From the NCBI GenBank assembly GCA_008360955.1, contig LUCM01001791.1, forward strand, positions 49,506-113,505: a stretch of 64,000 bases of DNA. The letters are read 5' to 3'. Origin of the DNA: Fasciolopsis buskii (lineage: Eukaryota; Platyhelminthes; Trematoda; Plagiorchiida; Fasciolidae). Positions 12,754 through 22,459 of the stretch are shown here, piece after piece; position 1 is the first letter of the stretch; every line of letters starts with the position of its first letter. Below the pieces are notes generated by a model, which made no database searches, was not told where the DNA came from, and was given only the letters and a program-made list of their open reading frames with translations. The position numbers and the translations under genes are program-made.

Positions 12754-13563
12754 CTATCCCTCATTTGTGCCAACTATAGACCACAGTGAAATTGAGCAGT
12801 TTTCTTTCTCAGTTCGAACCGCTAGGAGATTCTGTGGAACTCTCACGTCGTAACAAACTCGAATTCTTTTTTCGAAGCCTTTAGGCACGCAGGAAAAAAA
12901 GACATTATGTGGGTAGGGTTGTATGCCACTGCGCGCGTCCCTGAGTTGCGGATAAAAGAACAACCTCCGGTATTGAAAGTTAGCCGTGAATATGGCAAAC
13001 CCAAACACTAAATAAACGACCGCGGACAAGCAGTAGCAGTATCGCGAGCGTGATAATTTTTCACCTGACAAACGTTCTTTAAAGAAATGCACCCCAAGTT
13101 TGTTGGTGCAACTGTAATGTGGTGAGTATGATCTCTCAACTAAATAGGATGGCCACCGCTTGTCATTCTCGACCAACTCGACATAGTTTACCGGAAAAGA
13201 CAAAACCGACAACTGATTACCTGCTCGTCTGGAATAAACCTGCTGCCTTGTAGATCGTGCTTGGTTACTCAAAAGGTGAGCCATCGAGTGAACAACCGGC
13301 ATACTCTGGACTGGGCGACCAAATAGTGTAACAACCCACAACGACAACCGATGAAGTGAAAGGAGTCTGAGGGGCCTGATATATAACGCCGATTTTAAAC
13401 AAACGTTTCTTTTTAATCCTTTTATCTCACTTTGTTTTTGATTTTCGCCGTGGTTCGGATAACACTGATTAGTACAGAGTGTGTGATAAAATGGTGGTTG
13501 GACAAGTAAGGCACGAGGATGTTCCAGATTTCTGCTGCTTTGGAAAAGACAGATCCCAAACAT
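12754..13563 (-). CDS. Antisense 269-codon ORF in the ankyrin intron, unknown
   Basis: This is the longest uninterrupted ORF of the window. It lies on the strand opposite the ankyrin exons, 212 bp past exon 3. It is not recognised. It starts MFGICLFQSS and contains one plausible membrane segment, AVVYLVFGFAIFTANF, around residue 185. A basic segment precedes that (LSRSRYC), and a Cys-containing tail with PHNVFFSCVPKGFEKR follows. No transposon motif is seen in any frame here. It may be a single-exon nested gene, a large exon, a retrogene, or a chance ORF. Length is its only strong argument. Confidence 0.25.
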   Translation of the reverse strand: MFGICLFQSSRNLEHPRALLVQPPFYHTLCTNQCYPNHGENQKQSEIKGLKRNVCLKSALYIRPLRLLSLHRLSLWVVTLFGRPVQSMPVVHSMAHLLSNQARSTRQQVYSRRAGNQLSVLSFPVNYVELVENDKRWPSYLVERSYSPHYSCTNKLGVHFFKERLSGEKLSRSRYCYCLSAVVYLVFGFAIFTANFQYRRLFFYPQLRDARSGIQPYPHNVFFSCVPKGFEKRIRVCYDVRVPQNLLAVRTEKENCSISLWSIVGTNEG

Positions 13564-13569
13564 TTAGGA

Positions 13570-14290
13570 TACAATTACTGGGACAGTGGACGAACCTTAT
13601 GGCGTTTGTTGAGTGATTTACTTCGATACTGTTAGAGAAGTTTCTTCAGAAGAAGAACTGCTTTGTTAAAGATCAAAATTGTGGTGATTAGCTACCACTG
13701 CAAGTAACTAGTGGCTTGTAAACAAAGGTTTGCCGTAATTTTTGGTTTAATTGCAGGGCAAATGAGTAATTTGTACTGAAGGATATGGTTTATGGAATAT
13801 GATTTCTGGTATCTGAGTTCATGTCCGACTCACTTGTTGAGTGCGCCCTTGTTCTTCCGTCTCTTTCAGACATCCCGTTTGTTGTGTAAAGTAATTGATT
13901 GTCTTCTGACTTTAAAAAATTTACCGGTTCATCCTTGGAGATAAAGGAAAGTTTTTATTGCTGTGAAGATATTACTTTTCCAAGCTTCAGATTAATGCAC
14001 TGGGAACCAACCCTACGTTATGTGCAAAATGGATTAAGACAGAAAAACTGCGCGGTCGGTAATAATATTTGAAAAGTTATCCAAAATGAAACGGATGATT
14101 AGTTGAAGTGTAAGTATCCAAAAATAATTCACTACTCAATTTGAACGATTTCCACCACATTAACTCTGACGTAGAGACCGATTACTGGGGAAGATTAAAT
14201 TCCAGTACACCATATCCGGAGAAAGCCGAGTCTGACCGATCTAATCGCTGTTGTCCATTGTTCGGGTTTGCCGAAGGGGGCCATAATTAG
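13570..14290 (+). other. No recognisable feature
   Basis: This intron DNA between the antisense ORF and the RTE relic shows no repeat or exon that I could recognise. Confidence 0.4.
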
Positions 14291-14299
14291 ATCACAATT

Positions 14300-15960
14300 A
14301 TTCATCATCAGCAACACCGTTCAGCGTTAAGCAGCGGGGCAAGCCCCACCAACGGCTGCCTTTTCCGCAGCGTTAAATCGTCCGGTGGGAAAAGTCCTAG
14401 TGCAGTTGGAACCTGAAGTAGACGTACAAAGCTGAGAGAGAAAGAGTGGCGCAGTAGCCAACACATGGAATGCAGTCTAATTGTACAAACGCACATCCCA
14501 AAGATTGGACGTCGAACTAACTACATTAGCGTGCAGCCAGCTAAACTGACCCTTCAAGCGATCAGCCCAAAGGCCCAGCCTTTGTTGTTTACCATGGATG
14601 AGCTCTACATCCCTATCGCATGCGACTCCACTAACCGGAGTTCGCCGTCCACCGGAGTTACGTATAAGCTTAAACAGTTTGTGACTGTTACTTGAAGCGG
14701 ACGTTTCTTCCATCTCTTCGGCTACCTTAACCCACCAGTTCTCACGGTCATTCTTAAGGCCTATGGTCAACTGACGCTGCGACTGTCGACGCATCTTATT
14801 CATTTCCTTGCAGTTAGGCAGCTCGCATTTTTGCTCCATTAGACCCAGCAAACCTTGCAAGAACCAGTGACCTTGATGAACGCTAGACCTAAGAACACAG
14901 ACGAAATCTGCTGCCAAATTCATAGCCTGCTTAATTTGATCCCACTAATCGTCCACAATGCTGCTCTTCGGTGTTCTTAGTTGCTTGGATAGTTTCTGTT
15001 CATAGCTGTTGAGAACAGCCGAATGAGACAAACGTTCGACAGCCAATCGGGTTTGTGGCCTGCGTCGATGGCCATTTAGCTGCAGCAAAATTCGCATTAA
15101 AACTAACGCATGGTCCGATTCGACGTACGTGGTCCAATCTGATCTACAGTTCTGGACAACGGCACCAACGGTAGCTTACTGCAATATGGTCGACCTGACT
15201 CAGACTACCTGTCGAGTTGGAGCGCCATGTCGCAGTGCGACGCGAACTGTGTCGAAATTCGTGCTCGACAGGAATAAATGATTGTCCACACAGAAGTGGT
15301 GAAGTCTTTTCTCGTTATCTGTTCGCTGAGCAGACAAGGCCCACGGCCCACCTAAATTGGCATCCGATGCACTCAGTTTTCAAACTTGCACATTAAATTT
15401 ACTTGCTACCACTATGCTTTCAGACCGTTTGCTCTTCCGAACAAGAATGATGAGTTCGTCATGAAATTCATCTTTTTGTACGTCAGCGCTGCAGTCTGTT
15501 GGGGCGCATGCCGAGATGACAAATAAACTGCGCTTAACACAACTATCCTTCAGGTCGCCGACTGGTCTCTACAGTCTCACCGCGTACAATCGTCTGTTAA
15601 TCGGGGCCTCCTGAGGTGCATAGGAAATATTTTGAATGAAATATTAGGCGCAGTCAGTTGACTTACACTACTCTAATTCTGAATTCGTATTCTACTGATG
15701 CAGTGGACATCAATCGAAAGTGAGTGATTGCCATTGCTAGAGCTGAATATGTCTGTTGGCCAGCTTGCATGCGAATGCACACATTGACGGAGCCGAGATT
15801 CAGAGTTTGACGAGGTTTGAGAAAATGTGAGCTAGCAGATTGACGACCACTTACTACACTCTCTGGCAATGAACCGTTGCGAGTTTCGGGTGTGTTATCA
15901 GTGGGAGCATTAAGGATAGCCAGAGCTTGCAGAGATTTTGTTAGGGGCAGAATAGGCTTG
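14300..15960 (-). mobile_element. RTE-like LINE, 5' half: AP endonuclease and linker, degraded
   Basis: Read on the minus strand from about 15960. A start-like region with SSHFLKPRQTLNLGSVNV is followed by AP-endonuclease blocks over several frames: ISACAPTDCSADVQKDEF, SKFNVQV (in place of the usual GDFN core), GGPWALSAQRTDNEKRL and the family hallmark SDHALV. The linker at 14923-14477 reads REKWW-like, EMEETSASSNSHKLFKLIR and a GLWADRLKGQFSW block. The element breaks off near 14300 before the RT domain. Stops and frameshifts make it inactive. An intact element would nick DNA and prime reverse transcription at the target. Confidence 0.8.
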
Positions 15961-16233
15961 GCCTCGGGCTTCGGTTTTGGTAAAGTGAATATTCCTGGTG
16001 TTGATTAATTTTCCAAATGGGAATGATGAATTGCTGTTGTTCTCGTCAGCACTCAAGTCCAATTATGATATTCTCGTTTCCGGCGACATGCACATACCTG
16101 TCTGCACCACTGGGCCAAGTGGCTTGGCCACGGTCGATCAATAATTTTTCTCCAACTGACCGACTTGTGTGACGCGCAAAATAGTTGTTTCTGGGCTTAA
16201 CGTTATACTAATATCATTTTTTCGTTTTTCTAG

Positions 16234-16317
16234 GAGCTGACACGTGTCGACGAGATAGCAGTGGCCGATTACCTTCGGCATACCTGCCTATCACAAAAGA
16301 AGGACAAGCTCTGAAAA
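16234..16317 (+). CDS. Ankyrin-repeat gene, exon 4 of 4 visible
   Basis: This 84-nt exon follows a pyrimidine-rich acceptor (CGTTTTTCTAG) and precedes the donor GTAAGC. Two leading bases complete the Gly codon left open by the 12.5-kb exon. The encoded GADTCRRDSSGRLPSAYLP has the shape of an ankyrin turn (GAD...RD..GR.P..). The exon leaves one base, so at least one more exon must follow downstream; I could not identify it. Four consecutive exons with compatible phases make chance unlikely. The specific ankyrin-repeat family was not recognised. Confidence 0.8.
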
Positions 16318-16779
16318 GTAAGCTTGCTGATCACCTTTTGCTTTTGCGGAATATCGACCACTAAAAATGTTTTTTTTTTGGCTGTTGGTACTGGCTGCTT
16401 TACATCCGCATTACTCATTTATACTAGGAAATCCAGCTTCGAGAGGTCTGTGAGTGAGTTCGTTAGCTTTCGGGGTTGTCTTGAATACAACTTCCCCTCA
16501 TGCAGAGCACGTCATCTACCTTCACCTCTCTTTTCACTTCATGATCTCTTCTGCAGTTCTTTACGTAGAGAGTAAATTGTTGTTTCATGCCACTGTAATG
16601 GGATTGTTGCAACGTCCGAGTTGTTCGTATCATATCTGAAGTACTTACGTTTCACGCGATCTCATTCTTCTGTCACAACGAGACTACAACTTGACGTGAT
16701 GTGACGGCTTGCTTGCATTCATGATCCAACGAGCTATACAGGATGGCTTATTTCAAACCGAAGATCCAACCATGCCTGG

Positions 16780-16860
16780 AAGGTCAATGGGTAGAGACCG
16801 GACGAAGTAGTCTCCTGGTCCTCCAAGTCGGGGGTTGATCTGAGTTAGCAGCTCAGTCGG
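16780..16860 (+). mobile_element. Possible tRNA-derived SINE head
   Basis: An A-box-like TGGGTAGAGACCGG (16788-16801) and a B-box-like CGGGGGTTGATCTGAG (about 16829-16844) stand about 30 nt apart on the plus strand, as in tRNA-derived SINEs. No second copy was found in the window, so this is tentative. Confidence 0.3.
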
Positions 16861-17079
16861 AAAAAACAAGCGGAAAAATAACTGATCCAAGTAGTTGGGC
16901 TCCCACTCAGCAAAAGCCCGCTGTCTTGCGGTCAGTTTCTTAACAGAACCGAAGACTTTGGTTGAGAACCCTAGTTGTTCTTCCGATTAGTTGCTGGACT
17001 CCCTAGCAGCACCCGTCCATCACACCCCATAAGTTACACAACTACAGATAATTCCGTACTGCATCGGTCGTCGCGCGTC

Positions 17080-18200
17080 TCCAACCCAGTCTTTTTGCTC
17101 TTTCTGGCTACCCAGTGTCCCCCACTGATAACACGCCCGATACTCGCAACGGTTCGTTGTCAAGTAGTGTAGTAGATGACTTCCAGTCTGTTGGCTCGCA
17201 TTTTCTCAAGCCTCGTCAGATTCTGAATCTCGGTTCCTCCAATGTGCGCACTTTACTGTGCAGCCTGGCCAATAGGCGTGTTTGGCTCTGANAGATGACG
17301 TCCTGTGCCTGTTCGAGTCTGCGGACCATGCACAACGTGCACGAGATAGACTCTCAAGATCGGTCGCTCGGTTTGGCATGTGCTTTGCACCTTCAAAGTG
17401 CAAAGTGCTGTTACAGAACTGGATGACAGCAATGCCGAAGTTGATACTGGGCGGAGAGGAAATAACGAATGTGGACCGTTTTACCTACCTTGTTAGCTGC
17501 CAGTCGAACGATGGTAGCTCGACACTGGAGGCAAGTACGCGCACATCCAAGGCTCGGGCAGCTTACGCTCGACTGAACCACTTGTGGCGTCGGCCTGATA
17601 TTTCACTGTCGTTGAAAGGTCGTGTGTACTGTGTCGCAGTGCGTTCAGTTCTGTTGTACGGTTGCGAAACGTAGATTATGCGTATGGGAGATGTTCGTCG
17701 GTTGGAGGTTCTCGACCACCGAGGTCTACGTAGTATGGCGAGGATTGGATGGAGTGACCGGGTGAGTAATGTAGAAGTCGGAAATCTAGTACTAGGTGCC
17801 GGCTCTCAGAACATTTTGTTTCAGCGTATGAAACTTAGTAGACTACGCTGGTTGGGTCACGTGTTGCGTATGACGAACACTCGTCTACCATACCGTGTCC
17901 TATTTTGTGTTCCTCCCAGTGAATGGAAGAAGCCATGTGGAGATCAACAGATGACGTGGCAACGCGGAATGAGAAAATGTACAGCGAACATAGGTAAAGT
18001 AGGTGTCTCAAGTCTTAGTGGTTGGGGTCCGAACAACTCGTCGACTTGCTGGCTGGAGACACTTAAGGATATGGCAGTGAACCGTGAACAGTGGCGATCG
18101 TGCTGTCATTTTCTATCGAGTCAGAATGATTGAAAGAGTGCGCTTGTACAGTTAGACTGTTTCGTGTGTTGGCTGCGGGAGCATCTTATCTTTTCCCGCT
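17080..18200 (+). mobile_element. RTE-like LINE with internal deletion (5' end joined to RT end)
   Basis: The 5' part (about 17080-17280) matches the start of the 15.9-kb copy: both carry ACTGATAACAC, ACTCGCAACGGTTC and SHFLKPRQ-LNLGS. At about 17285-17295, where the n lies, the text jumps to the catalytic box of the reverse transcriptase (DDVLCLFES). It then continues in frame through MCFAPSKCKVLLQNW, LKGRVYCVAVRSVLLYGCET, a stop at 17675, and the tail to about 18133. Most of the endonuclease, linker and RT palm are missing. The tail (17678-18133) is 151 codons without a stop. A short 3' UTR-like stretch follows. Confidence 0.85.
17292..17292. other. Ambiguous base (n)
   Basis: This is the only non-ACGT symbol in the window. 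It sits exactly where a LINE 5' end is joined to a LINE RT segment, so the junction may be an assembly artefact. Confidence 0.98.
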
Positions 18201-18429
18201 GTTGTGGGTCCACTCCCTGTTCCCCTTGGATATTCACTCTTTTTATATAAACGTGTAACTGTGGTGAAAAGGCAGCGGTCAGCGATGTTTCACAGGGCCA
18301 TGTGCTCAGAAAGGAAAATAGCGAAGAATATTAAAAGATCAATTGAAAACTGGACCCACTACCGTGCAACATCACCTGCTTTCTCCAGCTATCGTTTGGA
18401 GGACCTCGTGGACTCCGACTCGGAGTTCT

Positions 18430-19200
18430 AACTAAACCTACACGGGCCGGTCCATTGGTCAGAATTTATATTTCTGGTGCCATCGACTGGCTACCTCTAC
18501 CCATTTTCCAACTACTACCTGTCTCGAACAGTGCATGACGAGGCAGGCACTTTGTGGACAGGAGCTAAACAGCTCCAAAACACTTTAATCTATTCAGTCT
18601 ACGCCCACTCTAGGAATTAGATGTTAAGACTCAGTACTCGTTGTCTAACTTATCAGTCAGAGAAAACTACCGTTATAACATTCTACTAATGCTACAAAAA
18701 CCAAAGCAAATTGAATTTCTTAGGATTCTTCGAACACAAGCCAATTTTCTTGATTTCCAGCAACAGTTGGAGTCCATCACTTCCCATCCGTTCAACTACA
18801 CTACCCAATCGGTAGTAGCGCCGTGGGCGCGTCGCAGCGAGAATGTGAGCTGCGATTCCCGTGACTTAACCTGATGACGTTCAACCTGGCAGGTGACGAA
18901 TAAGTTCCCTCGGGAAGAACCGCGCAATTCTTTTTGAACAGATACTTGTGACGAAGCTGAAAACCTGTTGCAGCAAGATGACTTCAGCCTAAGTCTGGAC
19001 ATTGAGCCGCCTTTACTGGCTTGATGTGCGATAACGCTCCACCACCTTTGGTGAGGTCGTGGGCAGATAACCTGAAGAGAATGGGCTTATACTCGTCCGA
19101 CGCAAACACTCGGACCACCGGTGACGACTGATTGCTTTGTCTCCATCATAGATCAATATCCGAAAGTGAAGAACTCGGGTACCACTGGCTAGCCGAACAA
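18430..19200 (+). other. No recognisable gene
   Basis: This stretch follows the RTE tail. It may include 3' UTR sequence of the element at its start. Short ORFs resemble nothing known to me. Confidence 0.35.
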
Positions 19201-19330
19201 AGGACTCAGGAATGCTTCCAGTGCTTAATTTTCTAGTTCCCCTGGGACGTTCCAGATCAGGTCAAGTCAGGCCGGGCCACAGGATCTGCGGGTTGAGCCA
19301 ACGAGTACCGGTTTTTACACGGGTGAGCTT

Positions 19331-19440
19331 TAGAATCCCACCGCGCTACGACCTCAAAGTATTTTTTCTGCACCTCGGAATGGAGGCTGCGATTTCGGAG
19401 AGTAAGCCAGGGAGCCTTCGGAATGGCAGGACTTAGGGGT
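19331..19440 (+). repeat. Dispersed repeat R1, plus copy
   Basis: The text here (CCTCAAAGTATTTTTTCTGC, CTCGGAATGGAGGCTGCGAT) is matched in reverse complement at about 20600-20710 (TTCAGAGTATTTCTTCTGC, TCGGAATAGAGGTTTGCGAT). The two copies form an inverted pair 1.2 kb apart. The family is unknown. Confidence 0.6.
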
Positions 19441-20054
19441 ATGCACAGGGAAAGAACCGTTTCGGTTGACTTGGGAGAAATAAGGAGAAAAACCGTTATA
19501 GTCATCCGCTCGTTGGAGGAAAAAAAATTGCCGAGAATGGAATTGCTTTCACTTACTAACATCAGGACACCCGATACGCTCATCACCAAAAGGAAAACGG
19601 AGCATTTGGGACCGACGACCCGCATAACGCCAACACAGTCGATCAAAACAAATCCTGGAGGTCACGAGGCTTCACAACAGTCAGGAATACGGCAGTCTCC
19701 GCGATGATAAGTTTATTGTAGATATGGCACACCGCAATTTAAGTAATTACACAAGATCTTTAACATACGGTTCAGTCTACTCCGGAATACGCCAACCGCA
19801 GGGGGTTGCAAACATCACAATTTGCAGCGTACAAAAAAAGAAAACCCGCGTTAGTCAAAGCCTAGAAAGCGCATCAGCCAACGTCAACAATTACACAGCC
19901 AAATCCCACATGGAATCCTTGACTTGGTCGCTGCAGTTCTCATGTTTCTACTGTTTGTCAGTTCTTGCATTTAGAGTGCTTGTATGAGCTCAGAAGCTAG
20001 TCGGGGACCAGGCCGTGATCGGACACTTCCGGAGGTGTAGTGGAACATGGATTT

Positions 20055-20285
20055 GTTCCTCCGGATAGCTTGTTTAACCGAACGTTGATCACCATTTTCG
20101 CGTTACTCACGCATGCTTCGCTCGCACGATCCTGTCAAAGCATACCCAACCTGCTACCGTCTGCGGCTGTCTTTCCCTTGTACCGATCAAGTGTCAAAGT
20201 TACCAATATTGCAGTCGTACCGAGCCGAGTAAGAGTGAAGCACAAATGGTCACAAAGTTTAAGGGCAAGCAAAGTTGATGCGAGA
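20055..20285 (+). repeat. Dispersed repeat R2, copy 1
   Basis: A segment of about 230 bp is repeated in the same orientation at 21372-21590. Shared blocks, in order, are TTGTTC-TCCGGAT-GCTTGTT, CGCACGCATGCT-like, TATCAAA-CATAC-CAACCT, and CTGTCTTT/CTGCCATTT followed by TTGTACC. The copies are clearly diverged. The family is unknown. Confidence 0.6.
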
Positions 20286-20599
20286 GTTGCGTTAGGACAA
20301 TCGGTTCTACGGTCCTCCACAGCAGTGCATTTTGGGGCTAACTTGCGCTGGGTGTTGTCGCTAGCATTCACACCTATCCTGTGGCCTTTTTGTACATATC
20401 CTAACATTTTCTAACTGGCATTTCTACTGTACTTTGCTGCCTTTATTCTTGCCTGTCCTAATATGAACGATGCCTCTGAAGCCGTGATGACAGAAGGACA
20501 GCACCTCCACTCGCCACCTTGTTACAAGGGTCAGGTAGCTGCACGGTTGCCTGTACCTGGTGAGACTTTTCGCTGCGTACTGTCTACAGTCTTTAAGTG

Positions 20600-20715
20600 A
20601 AATAGTCACTCCGAGTACCTGGTTTACCCCCGGGAAATCGCAAACCTCTATTCCGACATGCAGAAGAAATACTCTGAAATCGTGGCCAGGTGGGACCTTT
20701 AAGCCCACCGACGCG
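20600..20715 (-). repeat. Dispersed repeat R1, minus copy
   Basis: The reverse complement matches 19331-19440. On the plus side it is followed at about 20750-20800 by a B-box-like stretch (GAGGTCGTATGTTCCCATC), which could mark a SINE. Confidence 0.55.
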
Positions 20716-20889
20716 AACACCTAGATTCTAACTGGCTCCATCCGCAAGTCTTGTGATTAAGGTGCGAGGTCGTATGTTCCCATCTGGTAAGTTTGCCATA
20801 TGAACCTTCTCACCTTCTGAGTCCCGACCCACGAGGCCTCCTCATTCCTGCCTAGCAGCTGCCCCCAACGGGGTGCCGCCCCTTCGGCG

Positions 20890-21312
20890 GAACATGGATT
20901 TTTATTGTGAATGGTTCAAAGCTGACAACAGTGTTTCTGGTAGAAGTACTACGCCATCGTTTCGACTACCGTGGGTAGTATTCATCGAGGCTTTTTACAA
21001 CCAAATGACAGAGAGAGCGTCTGCGTGCCAAATGATGTTTAGTTGTCTGTGTGTTTGCGAATGTGTGTACCTTGAACTGTGGGTCGGCTGATAGGTTATT
21101 TGTACTTCCCGACGCACAATTCAAAAGTACACACATTCACAAACACACGCGGACACCCAAACATCGATTGGCATGTGAACGTTCCCTCAGTCATTTGGTT
21201 GTAAAATATCTTGGGGAAGATTACCCATGGTAGTTAAAACGGTGGCGTAGTAAGTCTACCAACAACGCCGTTGTTAAAATTATATCATTCACAATAAAAA
21301 CCAATACATGGC
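20890..21312. mobile_element. Large hairpin: inverted repeat with about 200-bp arms
   Basis: The left arm (20890-21087) and the reverse complement of the right arm (21108-21312) match over nearly their full length. Paired blocks include TTTTTATTGTGAATG at the outer end, GTAGAAGTACTACGCCATCG with GTAGACTTACTACGCCACCG, TTTTACAACCAAATGAC in both, and GAATGTGTGTAC near the tip. Only about 20 nt separate the arms. No ORF is convincing. The shape fits a foldback element, a MITE or an inverted duplication. RNA from either strand would form a long hairpin. Confidence 0.85.
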
Positions 21313-21371
21313 GCGTCGAGTTTTCGATGCTCTCCTTGCGTCAATCAGTTCTGCTATTTACGAGTGTGAGT

Positions 21372-21590
21372 TTGTTCTTCCGGATCGCTTGTTTAACGTA
21401 ACGTGAACCGCCCAGACCAGCTGCACGTTGCGCACGCATGCTCCTATCAAATATACACAACCTCCTACAGCTTCCGACTGCCATTTCATTGTACCTGTGG
21501 CGTCTGGGATGTCGGTATTGCAAGCTTGCAGGGCCTTGTAAGGGTGGCTCACAGGTGACCACAACGGTCAAGGGTAAGCAATCTTAATGC
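21372..21590 (+). repeat. Dispersed repeat R2, copy 2
   Basis: A direct repeat of 20055-20285, starting just beyond the hairpin. With copy 1 it brackets the inverted-repeat structure. Confidence 0.6.
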
Positions 21591-21899
21591 GTGATTCACA
21601 TTAACACATCAGTTCTTAGACATCAGCGTACTATATGATCCGACCTGGCCCAGCCAGACCTGGGACGTGGAACTGACGGACAGCATAAAAGTGGTGCACC
21701 CTTCTTGGAGTTTGGCAAAGTTCAGTATGCCTTGGTGGCGATACGGCTCTAAAATAGTCCCAGGGCAGCGTGTTCCGACCCATTCACCCAACGCGGCCTA
21801 ATTAAGCATCGAAGCCCGATGGTAAATTGCACAACATTAGGCCCGACACTGTTACCTTTGTCGGATGGTTCTAACCTAGGAAAGAACAGTGAAGCTCCA

Positions 21900-22450
21900 T
21901 CTTTGGTCTTTACATGGCCCCAAAGGATTCAGGGGTGCTTAGATCACACGTTATATACCACGATCTAGCAAAGACTTGTGTAATCCTCAGAGAACTTTGC
22001 ACACATTAATTCCATATCATCGTCGTCTGATCGAGCCTCACGTAAGTGCCCCCATTATCCTCTTTTAGAATGACCAGTGCCACACTTCACTGTACTTGAT
22101 GCGCAGACCCCATGGCTTCCTATATGCTGTTGTTATGGCTTGTCTTGATTCGCACTTCGGGCCTCAGGTTTTTGTTTACTTCGGAAGCCAAATTCCCACT
22201 GTTGGTTCCGCCATCTTGAGGTTTGGCTTTGAGTGTCTTTGAAGTTCTGCAACCAGATTAGTGCTTGGTGGTCAGTACGGGTGCGGAGTTGACTTCCGAC
22301 GGGGTGATGCCTGAACTTCCTGTCAAAAATTGCCGGGGTGAGCATTTCCTTTCGCATAATGCAACAACTTCTAGCACTCTCAGATAAGGTTTTGATCCTT
22401 CACGCCTTGGACGCACTTTATGATCCTGACCGACCTCAGAGAGTGCCGGT
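21900..22450 (-). mobile_element. Ty3/gypsy-type LTR retrotransposon relic, RNase H region
   Basis: The minus strand at 22357-22133 reads KFRHHPVGSQLRTRTDHQAL, then WLQNFKD and SQTSRW. This is the characteristic RNase H segment of Ty3/gypsy pol (family form: FRHyl.G..F..RTDH.AL..L..FK...GQ.aRW), including the catalytic Asp of TDH. A CERKCS block just upstream matches the usual SERNYS-like lead-in. The Trp-rich continuation changes frame near 22200. Neither an RT palm upstream nor an integrase downstream could be traced, so this is a fragment. Confidence 0.75.
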
Positions 22451-22459
22451 TCGATAGTG

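Noticed and set aside
19257..19646. 129-codon minus-strand ORF with hydrophobic start
   Set aside because: It overlaps dispersed repeat R1 and an opposite ORF of similar length; there is no coding evidence.
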